Origin: Bradyrhizobium sp. 21
GTDB lineage: Bacteria; Pseudomonadota; Alphaproteobacteria; Rhizobiales; Xanthobacteraceae
Length of the DNA: 42,079 nt
Direction of reading: 5' to 3'
Assembly: GCF_023073335.1 (NCBI RefSeq)
Contig: NZ_JADPJG010000002.1
Coordinates: forward strand, 731,536 to 773,614
Each line of letters begins with the position of its first letter. Position 1 is the stretch's first letter. The notes under the pieces were generated by a model, which worked only from the letters and a program-made list of their open reading frames with translations, did no database searches and was not told where the DNA came from. Below are positions 7,851 through 16,283 of this stretch, piece after piece. The position numbers were made by a program, and so were the translations under genes.

Positions 7851-8710
7851 TAATTCAGCAACCGCCTGATGGCGTCGACCAGAACGCCGTCCGGCCGCCG
7901 CAATGCCTCGAGGATGGTGAAATGGTCGGCGCCTTCGACCGGAATGAGTTTGCCGGGCGCCTGCGCGGCCATGCGCTTGTCGTGGAAATCGATTGAATCG
8001 CACATGAGGGCCGGGAGCTCGCTGGTGCCATAGGCGATCTCGAGCCGCTTGGGCGTCACGGAGAGGCGAAGCGGCGAGAGAGCGGCAATCTCTTCGTCCG
8101 TCAGCTTCAGCGCGTTGTTCAGCCCTGTATCGCGGATCGGCGCGAGATCGTAGACGCCTGATATCGCCAGTCCCGCATGGACGCGCGGATGGCCCAGCGC
8201 CATCGCAACGAGGTGGGCGCCCGCGGACCAGCCCGACAGCACCACCCGACCGGCGACGCCATAGGACGCGCCGTGTGCGGCGAGCCAGTCGAGCGCACGT
8301 GGGATTTCGGCAACGATATCGGTCAGCGACACTTCGGGCGCCAGCGAATAGCCGGGAATGGCGACCGACCAGCCATGCGCGGCAACGCCTTCGACCAGCA
8401 TGGCGAACAGCTCGCGCGAATTGCGCTGCCAATAGCCGCCATGCAAGAACACCAGGCAGGGAGCATCGGGCCTGGTGGCCGGGTAGAGATCGATCTTGTT
8501 GTTCGCCCGCTCGCCGTAAGGCAGATCGAGATGGGACTTCAACGTGCCTCGCAGTCGCCCCGACGCTTCGTTGCGCGCGGCGATCAGGGCCGCGCTGTTC
8601 TTGACGGCCGCGTTGTTGTCATAGGCGGCGTCACGTTCTGCCTGGGAAAGCTCGGACCACCTGGCACGGGGGGCAAGCGACCGAACTGTCGAATGAGCAT
8701 TCTCAACCAT
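7850..8710 (-). CDS. Alpha/beta hydrolase, kynurenine formamidase-like
   Basis: This 286-residue protein has the alpha/beta-hydrolase fold. The oxyanion motif FLHGGYWQ lies near residues 88-95, which is the HGGxW motif of arylformamidases. The nucleophile elbow GWSAGAH has its serine near residue 160, and the late histidine is in EGADHF near residue 261. The N-terminal AYDNNAAVKNSAALI stretch is typical of a proteobacterial esterase group annotated as arylformamidase-like. It is convergent to the transporter operon, with the repeat between them. Its reaction is probably hydrolysis of an amide or ester; N-formylkynurenine is possible, but no other kynurenine-pathway gene is here. Confidence 0.85.
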   Translation of the reverse strand: MVENAHSTVRSLAPRARWSELSQAERDAAYDNNAAVKNSAALIAARNEASGRLRGTLKSHLDLPYGERANNKIDLYPATRPDAPCLVFLHGGYWQRNSRELFAMLVEGVAAHGWSVAIPGYSLAPEVSLTDIVAEIPRALDWLAAHGASYGVAGRVVLSGWSAGAHLVAMALGHPRVHAGLAISGVYDLAPIRDTGLNNALKLTDEEIAALSPLRLSVTPKRLEIAYGTSELPALMCDSIDFHDKRMAAQAPGKLIPVEGADHFTILEALRRPDGVLVDAIRRLLN

Positions 8711-8892
8711 AAACTCTCCGATCGGCTCCTGGATGGCACGCTCGTCAATTTGGGCCGGCTATTCACCGTCTATGGAGGCCTTGGATCAGCCGTGTCCAGA
8801 TCGGACAAGGCTGCTGGGTCTTATGCCACGCGCGATCATTGTTACTTTCTCTTGTCCGCAGCACTTTTTATAGCGGTTGAACGAGACGCCAT

Positions 8893-9021
8893 TCAGGCAA
8901 AGCCCTCGATCTGGATCTTGGCCGCCTTGGACTTTGACCCCGAAAGATGGTTGAGGACGCGAGGGCCGACGAGACCCAGGATAGCGGTCACGACGAGCGC
9001 AAAGCCGTCCTGCTGCAAACA
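8893..9021 (-). pseudogene. Decayed gspG (major pseudopilin) remnant
   Basis: On the minus strand a frame reads DGFALV, then AILGLVGPRVLNHLSGSKSK, then AAKIQIEG, and stops at 8893. This is the N-terminal signature of GspG (family form GFTLVE..., then GPRVL and AKIQIEG). The conserved glutamate at position 5 after the cleavage site is missing, about ten residues of the hydrophobic helix appear deleted, and the whole C-terminal globular domain is gone. No ribosome site or start is evident upstream. The rest of the gap from 8711 to 9370 shows no convincing gene; it must contain promoters for the divergent hydrolase and gspD, which I could not place with confidence. Confidence 0.7.
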
Positions 9022-9370
9022 AAAGGCGGTGCAGGGAGCGTTTTCGGCGATTGAAGCTATGCAGACGGTTGCGCAGCATTCAATCTGACATTGCGTTTCC
9101 TGTCGTATCTTCAAAACACGGAACGACCAAGATGCCATCTGTGCAATCCGGCCGATAGTTGTGGAAAAAGATAGGCCCAACCACGCGGTGTGATAGGGCT
9201 CAGCTATAGTTTCGTTGGACCAAACCCAAGCGCTATCGTTGCCTCTGGTTTTGTGTGGGCGGGAGCCGTTGACTTCAGTGATCGTCGCGAACGTTCGGAG
9301 CATCCCCTCTGCGCGCAACCGAGGACAGATCGCGAAGCCGCTGGCGTTTTTGGAGTCAGCGGAGTTGTCA

Positions 9371-11617
9371 GTGTCAGTATTCTGTCACAAACGTCTGGGT
9401 AGATTGGCCGCTCTCGGTCTTCTGGTGGGGCTTACCGCCTGTCAGACTGCCCAGATCGAAGATGCTTCGGAGAGTGTGAGGGAAGCCTGGAATGCGCCGC
9501 CGCCTGCGACGCGAACGGCCGCCGTCAGCAGCTACAGCAATCAGCCTATACCGTCTCCACTCGGGCCCAAAGCGGCGGGAGAGCCGGCTTTCTTCAACGG
9601 TTCCGGACGATTTCTCGGAAGCAAGCCCACCGGCTCAACGGGAGCGGCGCCGGAGGAGGCCGGGGATGGCGTCACACTGAACCTGCTCAATGCATCCGTA
9701 GCGCAGGCGGCGAAAACGGTGCTCGGTGACTTGCTTGCCGCAAAATATACGATCGATCCGGGCATCGACGGGAAGATCACGCTCCAGACCCCTGGTCCGG
9801 TCGCAAAGGCGGCCGCCCTCAATCTGTTCCAGACAGCGCTCCGGTCGAACAACGCCGCGATGATCTATTCGGGCGGTGCCTACAAGATCGTGTCGCTCGA
9901 CCAGGCTGCGGTGGGTGCGAACATCCAGATCGACGGAGATATCGACAGCACCGGCGGCATCGCGTCCAGCTTGCGCGTCGTGCAGCTCAAATATGTCAGC
10001 GCCTCGGAGATCCGCCGTGTGCTGGAGCCGATCTCCCCGCGCGGTACGATCGTGCGCACCGATGATGCACGGAACACCATCACGCTGTCGGGCAACGATC
10101 GAGACATTGGCGGTGTTCTTGATGCCATCAGTGTTTTCGACGTCGACGTGATGAAGGGCATGTCCTTCGGCATCGTGCCTGTCAAAGCCAGCGATCCGGC
10201 CGCCATCAGCGATGAACTCCGCAAGGTCTTTGACTCGGACCGGGAGGGCCCGATGGGAGGCATGGTCCGATTTCTTCCCAACAAGCGAATGGGAGCCATT
10301 CTCGTCATCACGCCGCAAGCCCAATATCTGTCGCGGGCAACGACTTGGATCCGCCGGCTTGACAATCGCGGGGAGGGAACCGAGAAACAATTCTATACCT
10401 ACGTCGTGCAAAATCGGCGTGCCTCGGAACTGGTCGGCGTCCTGCAAACGATGTTTGTCCAAGGCAAGGACGGCGGCAGCGACGCCGGCAGCAGTCGCAG
10501 CGTCGCGCCGCAATATTCCGAAGTTAGCGCCCAGACCTCGGGAATGAAGCAACAGTCGGGTACGTCCATGCAATCTGGCGGCATGGGCGGTTCTCAGTCC
10601 TCCACGCCGCCGGCCACAAAAGCTGCGGATACCGGGCCCGAAACAACATCTTCCATTCAGCTCGGTAAGGACGACAGCACGGGCGGACCGCGCATCAAGG
10701 TCGTTGCCGACGAGGCCAAGAATACGGTTCTGATCGAGGCATCGGCCGCCGACTATCGGCGTGTCGTCCGCGTGATCGGCACGCTCGATGTCATTCCGAA
10801 CCAGGTCCTGATCGAGGCGATGATCGCCGAGGTCACCCTGAAGGACGAATTGCGCTTCGGCCTGCGCTGGTTCCTGAGCAACAAGAACCAGAGCGGCACA
10901 TTTTCCGACGATCTTTCAGGCTCGATCGGCTCGGTATTCCCTGGCTTCTCGTATGCGCTGCGGGCCTCCAACATCTCTGCGACATTGACGGCGCTCAATC
11001 AGATCACCGATGTCAATGTGATCTCCTCTCCTTCGCTCACCGTCGCCGATAACAAGACCGCGGCCCTTCAGGTCGGTGACCAGGTGCCAATTACCACGCA
11101 ATCGGCCGTCAGCGTGTTGACGCCGGGGGCTCCCGTCGTGAACTCGGTCAGCTACAAAGACACCGGCGTCATTCTCTCGATCACGCCGCGGATCAGCGAA
11201 AGCGGGCGGGTCATGCTGGATATCGAACAGGAGGTATCGACCGTTTCCGAGACGACCTCGTCATCGATCAATTCCCCGACCATCAGCCAACGGCGGGTGA
11301 GGACGACGGTTGTCGTCAACGACGGCGAGGCCTTCGCGTTGGGGGGGCTCATTCAGGACAAGCGAACCAAGACGAGGGCGCAGATCCCTGTGCTTGGGGA
11401 TATCCCGATCCTCGGGAATGCGTTGAGAATGAAGGACGATCTGATCGGCAAGACGGAGCTCGTCATCATGATTGCTCCTCATGTCATCCGGAACCTGAAC
11501 GAAGCCCGGCAGATGACCGATGAATTCAGGCGCGAGCTTGCGATCATCATGCCTTATGGCCCACGGCCGGTACCACCTCGAACGCCCGAACAGAAACTGC
11601 GTCGGACCCTGGAGTGA
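9371..11617 (+). CDS. gspD: Type II secretion system secretin GspD
   Basis: This outer-membrane secretin (748 residues from the chosen start) forms the exit channel of the T2SS. The GTG at 9371 has GGAG 6 bases upstream and gives a short lipoprotein-like signal with the lipobox LTAC. The open frame extends upstream to 9215 but without signal-like sequence. The N0 domain (about residues 95-165) begins VTLNLLNASVAQAAKTVLGD. N1-N3 ring domains follow, with a Ser/Gly/Gln-rich insert near residues 370-425. The C-terminal secretin domain contains VPITTQ, the long beta region, and QIPVLGDIPILGNAL near residues 670-685. It heads the + operon D-F-H-I-J-K. A lipobox on GspD itself may replace a separate pilotin. 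Confidence 0.93.
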   Translation: MSVFCHKRLGRLAALGLLVGLTACQTAQIEDASESVREAWNAPPPATRTAAVSSYSNQPIPSPLGPKAAGEPAFFNGSGRFLGSKPTGSTGAAPEEAGDGVTLNLLNASVAQAAKTVLGDLLAAKYTIDPGIDGKITLQTPGPVAKAAALNLFQTALRSNNAAMIYSGGAYKIVSLDQAAVGANIQIDGDIDSTGGIASSLRVVQLKYVSASEIRRVLEPISPRGTIVRTDDARNTITLSGNDRDIGGVLDAISVFDVDVMKGMSFGIVPVKASDPAAISDELRKVFDSDREGPMGGMVRFLPNKRMGAILVITPQAQYLSRATTWIRRLDNRGEGTEKQFYTYVVQNRRASELVGVLQTMFVQGKDGGSDAGSSRSVAPQYSEVSAQTSGMKQQSGTSMQSGGMGGSQSSTPPATKAADTGPETTSSIQLGKDDSTGGPRIKVVADEAKNTVLIEASAADYRRVVRVIGTLDVIPNQVLIEAMIAEVTLKDELRFGLRWFLSNKNQSGTFSDDLSGSIGSVFPGFSYALRASNISATLTALNQITDVNVISSPSLTVADNKTAALQVGDQVPITTQSAVSVLTPGAPVVNSVSYKDTGVILSITPRISESGRVMLDIEQEVSTVSETTSSSINSPTISQRRVRTTVVVNDGEAFALGGLIQDKRTKTRAQIPVLGDIPILGNALRMKDDLIGKTELVIMIAPHVIRNLNEARQMTDEFRRELAIIMPYGPRPVPPRTPEQKLRRTLE

Positions 11618-11623
11618 GGCGGC

Positions 11624-12844
11624 ATGCCGTCGTTTCTCTATAAGGCTTACGGAAGCGGCGGGGAGCTCGCGGAAGGGCGTGTCCAGGCGCTCACCGCCGA
11701 TGCGGCCGATGCCATTCTTGGCCGGCGCGGTCTGACGGCATTCAAGCTGATCGAAGTGTCACAGCATATGCAGCCTTGGTGGCAACGGGATTTGTTGTCG
11801 AAGGCCGGTCCAAATCCGACCTATCTGGCGGCGTTTGCCCGCGAATTTGCGGATCTTTACAAGTCAGGCGTGGCGCTGGACGATTGTCTGCGCATCCTTG
11901 CCGAACAATCGACTGCCCGGGAACTTCGGCAGGCCTGCGACGGCCTGCTGGAGGACATTCTGAACGGAGCAACGCTGTCGGGAGCGATGGCCGAGCGGCC
12001 GTCGACCTATCCCAGCGATTTCATCAATATCGTCCGAGCCGGCGAAACCAGCGGAACATTGGGTTCGGCATTCGACGAGCTCGCTCGCCTGCTCGAACGG
12101 CGGCAAGAACTTCGTGCCAAGATCAAGTCGGCTCTGACCTATCCGGCAATCCTGCTCGTGCTGGCGACGGTCTCGATCGGCATCGTCGTCGGAGCCCTGG
12201 TGCCGAGCATTGCGCCTATCTTTCAGGAGGGAGGCAAGCCCATGCCTGGAGCTCTTCTGTTGTTGGTGGCATTGGCTGACAACTGGGGCATCGTCGCGGT
12301 TGGGATGATTGCGCTGGCCGGCGCGGCTCTCGCGTTCTGGGCGAGCATTCGACGTTCGCCGGCGCGTCGCCTCATCTTCGATGCGTATCGGTTGAGATTG
12401 CCGGTTATCGGCATGATCTCGCTCAGCCAGGACACAGCCAACTTTCAACGGACACTCGGAACCCTGCTGCGGGCTGGCGTCTCGCTACTCGAGGCGTCCA
12501 TGTCGGCGCAGGCCGTGATCCGCAACAGCCTGCTGGCAAGTAAGGTCGAAAGAGCCGTCGGCTTCATCCGCGAAGGAAGACCGCTCGCCGTCGCATTGCG
12601 GGATGAAGGCGTGTTTCCGCCCGCCGCGATCCGGATGATGGCGATCGGCGAGGAGACCGGCAAGCTCGATCAGATGCTGCTCCGGTCGGCAGCCGTCTTC
12701 GAGGATCGGGCGCTGAAGGGCATCGACCGTGCGATGGCACTCTTGACGCCGGCGCTCACCCTGAGCGTTGCTGTCGTCGTCGGCGGATTGGTGCTGACGG
12801 TCATGATGGCGATCCTCAGCATCAACGACGTTGTTGGACGCTGA
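11624..12844 (+). CDS. gspF: Type II secretion system inner-membrane protein GspF
   Basis: This 406-residue polytopic protein has two T2SSF domains (about residues 70-190 and 270-395). It has the family landmarks FAREFADLYKSGVALDDCL, IVRAGETSGTLGSAFDELA and, near the end, IGEETGKLDQML. Three hydrophobic helices are evident (about residues 168-190, 218-240 and 375-400). It starts 6 bases after gspD and its TGA overlaps the gspH ATG. GspF is the platform protein that couples the GspE ATPase to pseudopilus assembly. Confidence 0.94.
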   Translation: MPSFLYKAYGSGGELAEGRVQALTADAADAILGRRGLTAFKLIEVSQHMQPWWQRDLLSKAGPNPTYLAAFAREFADLYKSGVALDDCLRILAEQSTARELRQACDGLLEDILNGATLSGAMAERPSTYPSDFINIVRAGETSGTLGSAFDELARLLERRQELRAKIKSALTYPAILLVLATVSIGIVVGALVPSIAPIFQEGGKPMPGALLLLVALADNWGIVAVGMIALAGAALAFWASIRRSPARRLIFDAYRLRLPVIGMISLSQDTANFQRTLGTLLRAGVSLLEASMSAQAVIRNSLLASKVERAVGFIREGRPLAVALRDEGVFPPAAIRMMAIGEETGKLDQMLLRSAAVFEDRALKGIDRAMALLTPALTLSVAVVVGGLVLTVMMAILSINDVVGR

Positions 12845-13296
12845 TGCGCTCATGGTCACATGAAGATGACGGCTTTACCATTTTGGAGCTGCTCGTCGTG
12901 CTGGCCATCATGGCGCTGGCGCTTGCGCTGGCCCAACCTCTCATCGGCAAGACGGCCGATCGCCTCCGGTTGGAGTCTGCCCAGACTGCGCTTCTCAACG
13001 CGCTCAAGACGACACGCGCAGCAGCCATCATCAGGGCCACGGAAGCATCATTGGTGATCGACCTGAACGCGCGGACGTTTCAATCGCCGGCGCTTCCCAA
13101 GACGATGCTGCCGGCAAAGGTCGAGCTCGCGCTGAAGGTGGCGGGACTTGAAACCACGGACCGGTCCCACGCCGAGATACGCTTCTATCCGGATGGCTCG
13201 TCGACCGGCGGCGACCTGACCCTCAAACTTGAAGATCAGATCGCGCGCCTCTGCGTTCACTGGCTAACGGGGCTTCCGCGTGATGACTGCGATTAG
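12844..13296 (+). CDS. gspH: Minor pseudopilin GspH
   Basis: This 150-residue protein has a prepilin peptidase site at DG/FTILELLVVLAIM (cleavage after residue 10), with the conserved glutamate five residues in. The mature N-terminus is a hydrophobic helix followed by a beta-rich domain. Length and the AAIIRATEASLVIDL region fit GspH rather than GspG, which normally ends with a calcium-binding loop that is absent here. It overlaps gspF (ATGA) and gspI (about 17 bases). Confidence 0.85.
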   Translation: MRSWSHEDDGFTILELLVVLAIMALALALAQPLIGKTADRLRLESAQTALLNALKTTRAAAIIRATEASLVIDLNARTFQSPALPKTMLPAKVELALKVAGLETTDRSHAEIRFYPDGSSTGGDLTLKLEDQIARLCVHWLTGLPRDDCD

Positions 13297-13714
13297 GCTG
13301 CCTGCCGCGATAGCGCGACGATGTCTGGCGAACGAGGGCTTCACCCTGCTCGAAGTCGTCGTGTCGTTGGCAATCCTATCTCTCTCGCTCGGTGCGATCT
13401 ATCATGTCTTGACCAATGCACTCGGGAACGAAAGCTATGCCGAAACGGTCAATCGGGCTCGGCTGGTCGCGCAAGGATTGCTCGCGCGCGTAGGGGCCGA
13501 CATCCCGGCGAATATCGGCGAAATGTCAGGCGTGGATGGTCATGACCTGCGCTGGCGTCTGAGCCGCAAGGCCTTCACGCGCGGACCCGATAACGGGCGC
13601 GCGGGGCTCACGGCGATCGAGGTCTCGGCCGAAGTTTTCTGGGGTGAGGGGCGAACCGAGAAGTCGATCCGTCTCACGACACTTCGTCTCGCCGAAGGCA
13701 TTCGACCGCGATGA
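13280..13714 (+). CDS. gspI: Minor pseudopilin GspI
   Basis: This pseudopilin of about 144 residues has the cleavage site NEG/FTLLEVVVSLAIL near residue 20. GTG 13280 and ATG 13283 are adjacent alternative starts. Both lie within the end of gspH, showing coupling. GspI, GspJ and GspK form the tip of the pseudopilus, and GspI nucleates this complex. The stop overlaps the gspJ start (ATGA at 13711). Confidence 0.85.
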   Translation: MMTAIRLPAAIARRCLANEGFTLLEVVVSLAILSLSLGAIYHVLTNALGNESYAETVNRARLVAQGLLARVGADIPANIGEMSGVDGHDLRWRLSRKAFTRGPDNGRAGLTAIEVSAEVFWGEGRTEKSIRLTTLRLAEGIRPR

Positions 13715-14376
13715 CAGATGGTTTGCCGAGTGAGAGGAACGCCTCGGAGGCGGGGTTCACCCTGGTCGAAATGCTGGTCGGGCTTGTACTGACCAGTTTG
13801 CTAGCCGTCATGCTGCTCGGCGCGATCCGTTCCGGTCTGACTATTCGCGAGCGAACCGCGCTCCGGGCCACAGCCTTCGACAAGGTCGTCGCCGTTCAGG
13901 ATTTCCTGCGCAACAGTCTCACGCTGGCCTATCCCCGGCTCATTGGTGAGGCCAACGGAACGGGACGTCTGGAGTTCGAAGGGACGCCGACCTCGGTCCG
14001 CTTTGTGGCACCCGCCATGCAGTCCGGCGGCCGCGGCGGCCGGTCCAACTTCACAATTGCAATGAGCAAGTCGAGCCCGCCGGCTTTTGTGGTCGATATC
14101 GACGATCCCCGTGCAGGCGCGAATGGCCGCAAGGACATGCTGCTCACAAACGTTGCCAACGTTTCGTTCTCCTACCTTCCGAAGGTCGTATCCGGTGAGG
14201 CCCGCTGGGCCGATCATTGGGACCCGGGGGCAACGCTGCCCGCGGCCATTCGAGTCAACGTTCAATTTCCGCCGGGTGACCAGCGTGTATGGCCGGAGTT
14301 GCTGATCGTGCCTCGCATCGACGTCGATGTGGGGTGCGTGCTCGACGACCTCACCAAGCGCTGCCGCGGCCGCTAG
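13711..14376 (+). CDS. gspJ: Minor pseudopilin GspJ
   Basis: This 221-residue protein has the prepilin site EAG/FTLVEMLVGLVLTSLL near residue 15. A larger C-terminal domain ends in PRIDVDVGC, typical of GspJ by length and position. It sits between gspI and gspK in canonical order and overlaps gspI by 4 bases. It belongs to the pseudopilus tip complex. Confidence 0.85.
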   Translation: MTDGLPSERNASEAGFTLVEMLVGLVLTSLLAVMLLGAIRSGLTIRERTALRATAFDKVVAVQDFLRNSLTLAYPRLIGEANGTGRLEFEGTPTSVRFVAPAMQSGGRGGRSNFTIAMSKSSPPAFVVDIDDPRAGANGRKDMLLTNVANVSFSYLPKVVSGEARWADHWDPGATLPAAIRVNVQFPPGDQRVWPELLIVPRIDVDVGCVLDDLTKRCRGR

Positions 14377-14393
14377 AAAAGGAGAGTTAAGGC

Positions 14394-15182
14394 ATGCCTC
14401 TGCTCTCGGTCCTGTGGGGAATAGCGCTTCTCGCTGTCATCGCGACAACCGTCATGGATGCGACCGGAACATCACGGAAGCTTGCCGACAATGGCCTTTA
14501 CGCTGCCCAGGCCGACGCCATGGCGGAGGCCGCAATCGTGTGGGCAGCTATCGGCCTGTCCGATCCTACGGGCAGGACCGGCTGGCGCGCCGATGGCCGC
14601 ACCCTGCAATTCGAGCTTTCGAAATGGCACGCCGTCGTTCGGATCCAGGACGAGCTCGGCCGAATTGACCTCAATTTCGCGGATCAGGATCTGCTGTTCG
14701 GGCTCCTTCGTTCTGTCGGCACCGAGCCGCAGAAGGCCACCGCTCTTGCTCTATCGATCACGGAGTGGCGGATGACGCCGATCCCTGGCGCAAGCGCAAG
14801 CGGCCAGCCGCAACGGCGCCTGTTTCACGCCGTCAACGAATTGCTGCTGCTTCCCGGCATGTCGCAAGATCTGTTCACCAAGATTGAGCCGGCCCTTACG
14901 GTTTATTCGCAGCGCCCAACATTCGACCCTCAACTCGCGCCGCCCGAAGCCCTTCTCGCGTTGCCCGGCGCAACGAGCGATCAGGTAGCCCAAACTCTGG
15001 CCCGTCGTTCGCAGGATACGCTCGTGCCCCAGGGGCCATCCTTGAAAGGGCGCGCCTTCTCACTCGCGATCGAGGCCACCGACGGCATCCACAAGCGGGC
15101 TTATCGTGCGGCCATCCGTTTTACCGATGACCCGGTCAAGCCTTACTGGCTGCTGGATTACCAGATTGTGTCGAAAAGCTGA
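14394..15182 (+). CDS. gspK: Minor pseudopilin GspK
   Basis: This 262-residue protein starts at an ATG preceded by GGAGAG (14381-14386). It opens with a hydrophobic helix (LLSVLWGIALLAVIATTVM) and then has the GspK-type stretch ELGRIDLNFADQDLLFGLL. A saposin-like helical region follows around LFHAVNELLLLPGMS. An in-frame stop lies directly upstream of the start, so the usual basic leader and G/F cleavage site are missing; the protein begins inside the helix. GspK caps the pseudopilus. It is convergent to the gspE operon, with only 25 bases between the stops. Confidence 0.85.
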   Translation: MPLLSVLWGIALLAVIATTVMDATGTSRKLADNGLYAAQADAMAEAAIVWAAIGLSDPTGRTGWRADGRTLQFELSKWHAVVRIQDELGRIDLNFADQDLLFGLLRSVGTEPQKATALALSITEWRMTPIPGASASGQPQRRLFHAVNELLLLPGMSQDLFTKIEPALTVYSQRPTFDPQLAPPEALLALPGATSDQVAQTLARRSQDTLVPQGPSLKGRAFSLAIEATDGIHKRAYRAAIRFTDDPVKPYWLLDYQIVSKS

Positions 15183-15207
15183 GCTGAACACGGGCGCCAA
15201 TGCCGTG

Positions 15208-15708
15208 CTAGGGCGCCGGATACATCTTGACGTCCATTTTCGAGGTGTTCTGCCGCAGGGTCACACCGGCCGCCGTGATGGCTTCCACCTTCCAGCCCAT
15301 GACCTGGTCGCCTTCGCTCAGCCACGTCCCGTTGTTATCGGTTGGGCTGAGCAGCAATGCTTTCTTGACGCGTTTGTCGATGACGATACCGGCGATAGTG
15401 ACAGTGGGCGGCGGAGCGGCGGGAGCTACCGCCGCTGGAGCAACGATCGTGGGAGCCGGTGGCACGTAAGGAGAGCGCGACTTGAAGAACGCTGGTGTTG
15501 CCAAGGTCCGGTCAAGAGCCGCGACCCGCTTTATGGGGACTTCCGGCACCTTCTTCTCACCGGCGCCACCGAGAGCGCCGGTCGGCATCTCGGACCATTC
15601 GATGGGGCGTAGGCCGGACTTGATAATTGCGCCAAGAAGACTTGCGTCGAGGAGGCCAAAGACCAGCAGGCAGATCGCTGCAAGAGGTGGGGGCAGCCGC
15701 GGTTTCAT
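15208..15708 (-). CDS. GspC/PilP-like (GspN-type) T2SS inner-membrane connector
   Basis: This 166-residue protein has one N-terminal membrane helix (about residues 8-30). A proline/alanine-rich periplasmic linker (PPAPTIVAPAAVAPAAPPP) follows, then a small C-terminal domain starting TVTIAGIVIDKRVKKALLL. This is the layout of the HR domain of GspC or of PilP, which bind the secretin N0 domain. No other gspC is in the window, so it probably fills that role; alphaproteobacterial annotations often call it GspN. It overlaps gspM by 4 bases and ends the minus operon. Confidence 0.7.
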   Translation of the reverse strand: MKPRLPPPLAAICLLVFGLLDASLLGAIIKSGLRPIEWSEMPTGALGGAGEKKVPEVPIKRVAALDRTLATPAFFKSRSPYVPPAPTIVAPAAVAPAAPPPTVTIAGIVIDKRVKKALLLSPTDNNGTWLSEGDQVMGWKVEAITAAGVTLRQNTSKMDVKMYPAP

Positions 15709-16283
15709 GGCTGGCCGACATTCTTCGGCAAGGTGCCGGTGATGTCGAGATGCGCCTCGAGCACCGGTTCGGTGGAAGCGCCGTTCGCACCCGCTGTCAG
15801 CTTGAGACTCGCATTTCGTATGAAGAGATAGGGCTTGTCGGCTTCCATCTCAAAGATCACTCTTTGAAGCTGCTGATGAGTTCCAACGAGGGAGATTTTC
15901 GCACCGATATAGCGCAAGACATCATCCGCCGGGAGCGTCAGGCCCTGCATGGTCAGGACACGTGCGCCATTGCGGTCGGCTACGTTCTTGAGGCGGATCT
16001 GGAGTTCGGCTGCAATAACGCCCTCGTTGGCGCCTTTCAGGAAATCGCCCTCGGTCAATTGAGTCTTGATGCGGTCGTTGGCTGCGCGCACTTCACCTTC
16101 GCGGGCGAGGATCGCCTCCAGACGGCTGAGTATCTGCTGCTTTTGCGCGATTTCGTCGTCCTGGTTTTGGACTTGGTCGGCCAGCACAGCGGCCAGTCCA
16201 ACGACGGCCAGAAGAGCCAACGCGTTGAAGCCTATGAAGAGCATCCGCCCGCCGTTGCGGGGCAGTTGGAAAAACCGCTTCAT
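15705..16283 (-). CDS. gspM: Type II secretion system protein GspM, subtype b
   Basis: This 192-residue bitopic protein has an N-terminal membrane helix (about residues 14-36), a coiled-coil stretch (QVQNQDDEIAQKQQILSRLE) and a ferredoxin-like C-terminal domain. The features match the T2SS M subtype b family (PilO-like). Its ATG overlaps the gspL stop, and its stop overlaps the next gene. With GspL it forms the inner-membrane platform that anchors GspE. Confidence 0.8.
   Translation of the reverse strand: MKRFFQLPRNGGRMLFIGFNALALLAVVGLAAVLADQVQNQDDEIAQKQQILSRLEAILAREGEVRAANDRIKTQLTEGDFLKGANEGVIAAELQIRLKNVADRNGARVLTMQGLTLPADDVLRYIGAKISLVGTHQQLQRVIFEMEADKPYLFIRNASLKLTAGANGASTEPVLEAHLDITGTLPKNVGQP

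Noticed and set aside
15183..15207. Possible bidirectional terminator between gspK and the GspC-like gene
   Set aside because: Only a 5-bp stem (CACGG/CCGTG) without T-tract; too weak to call.
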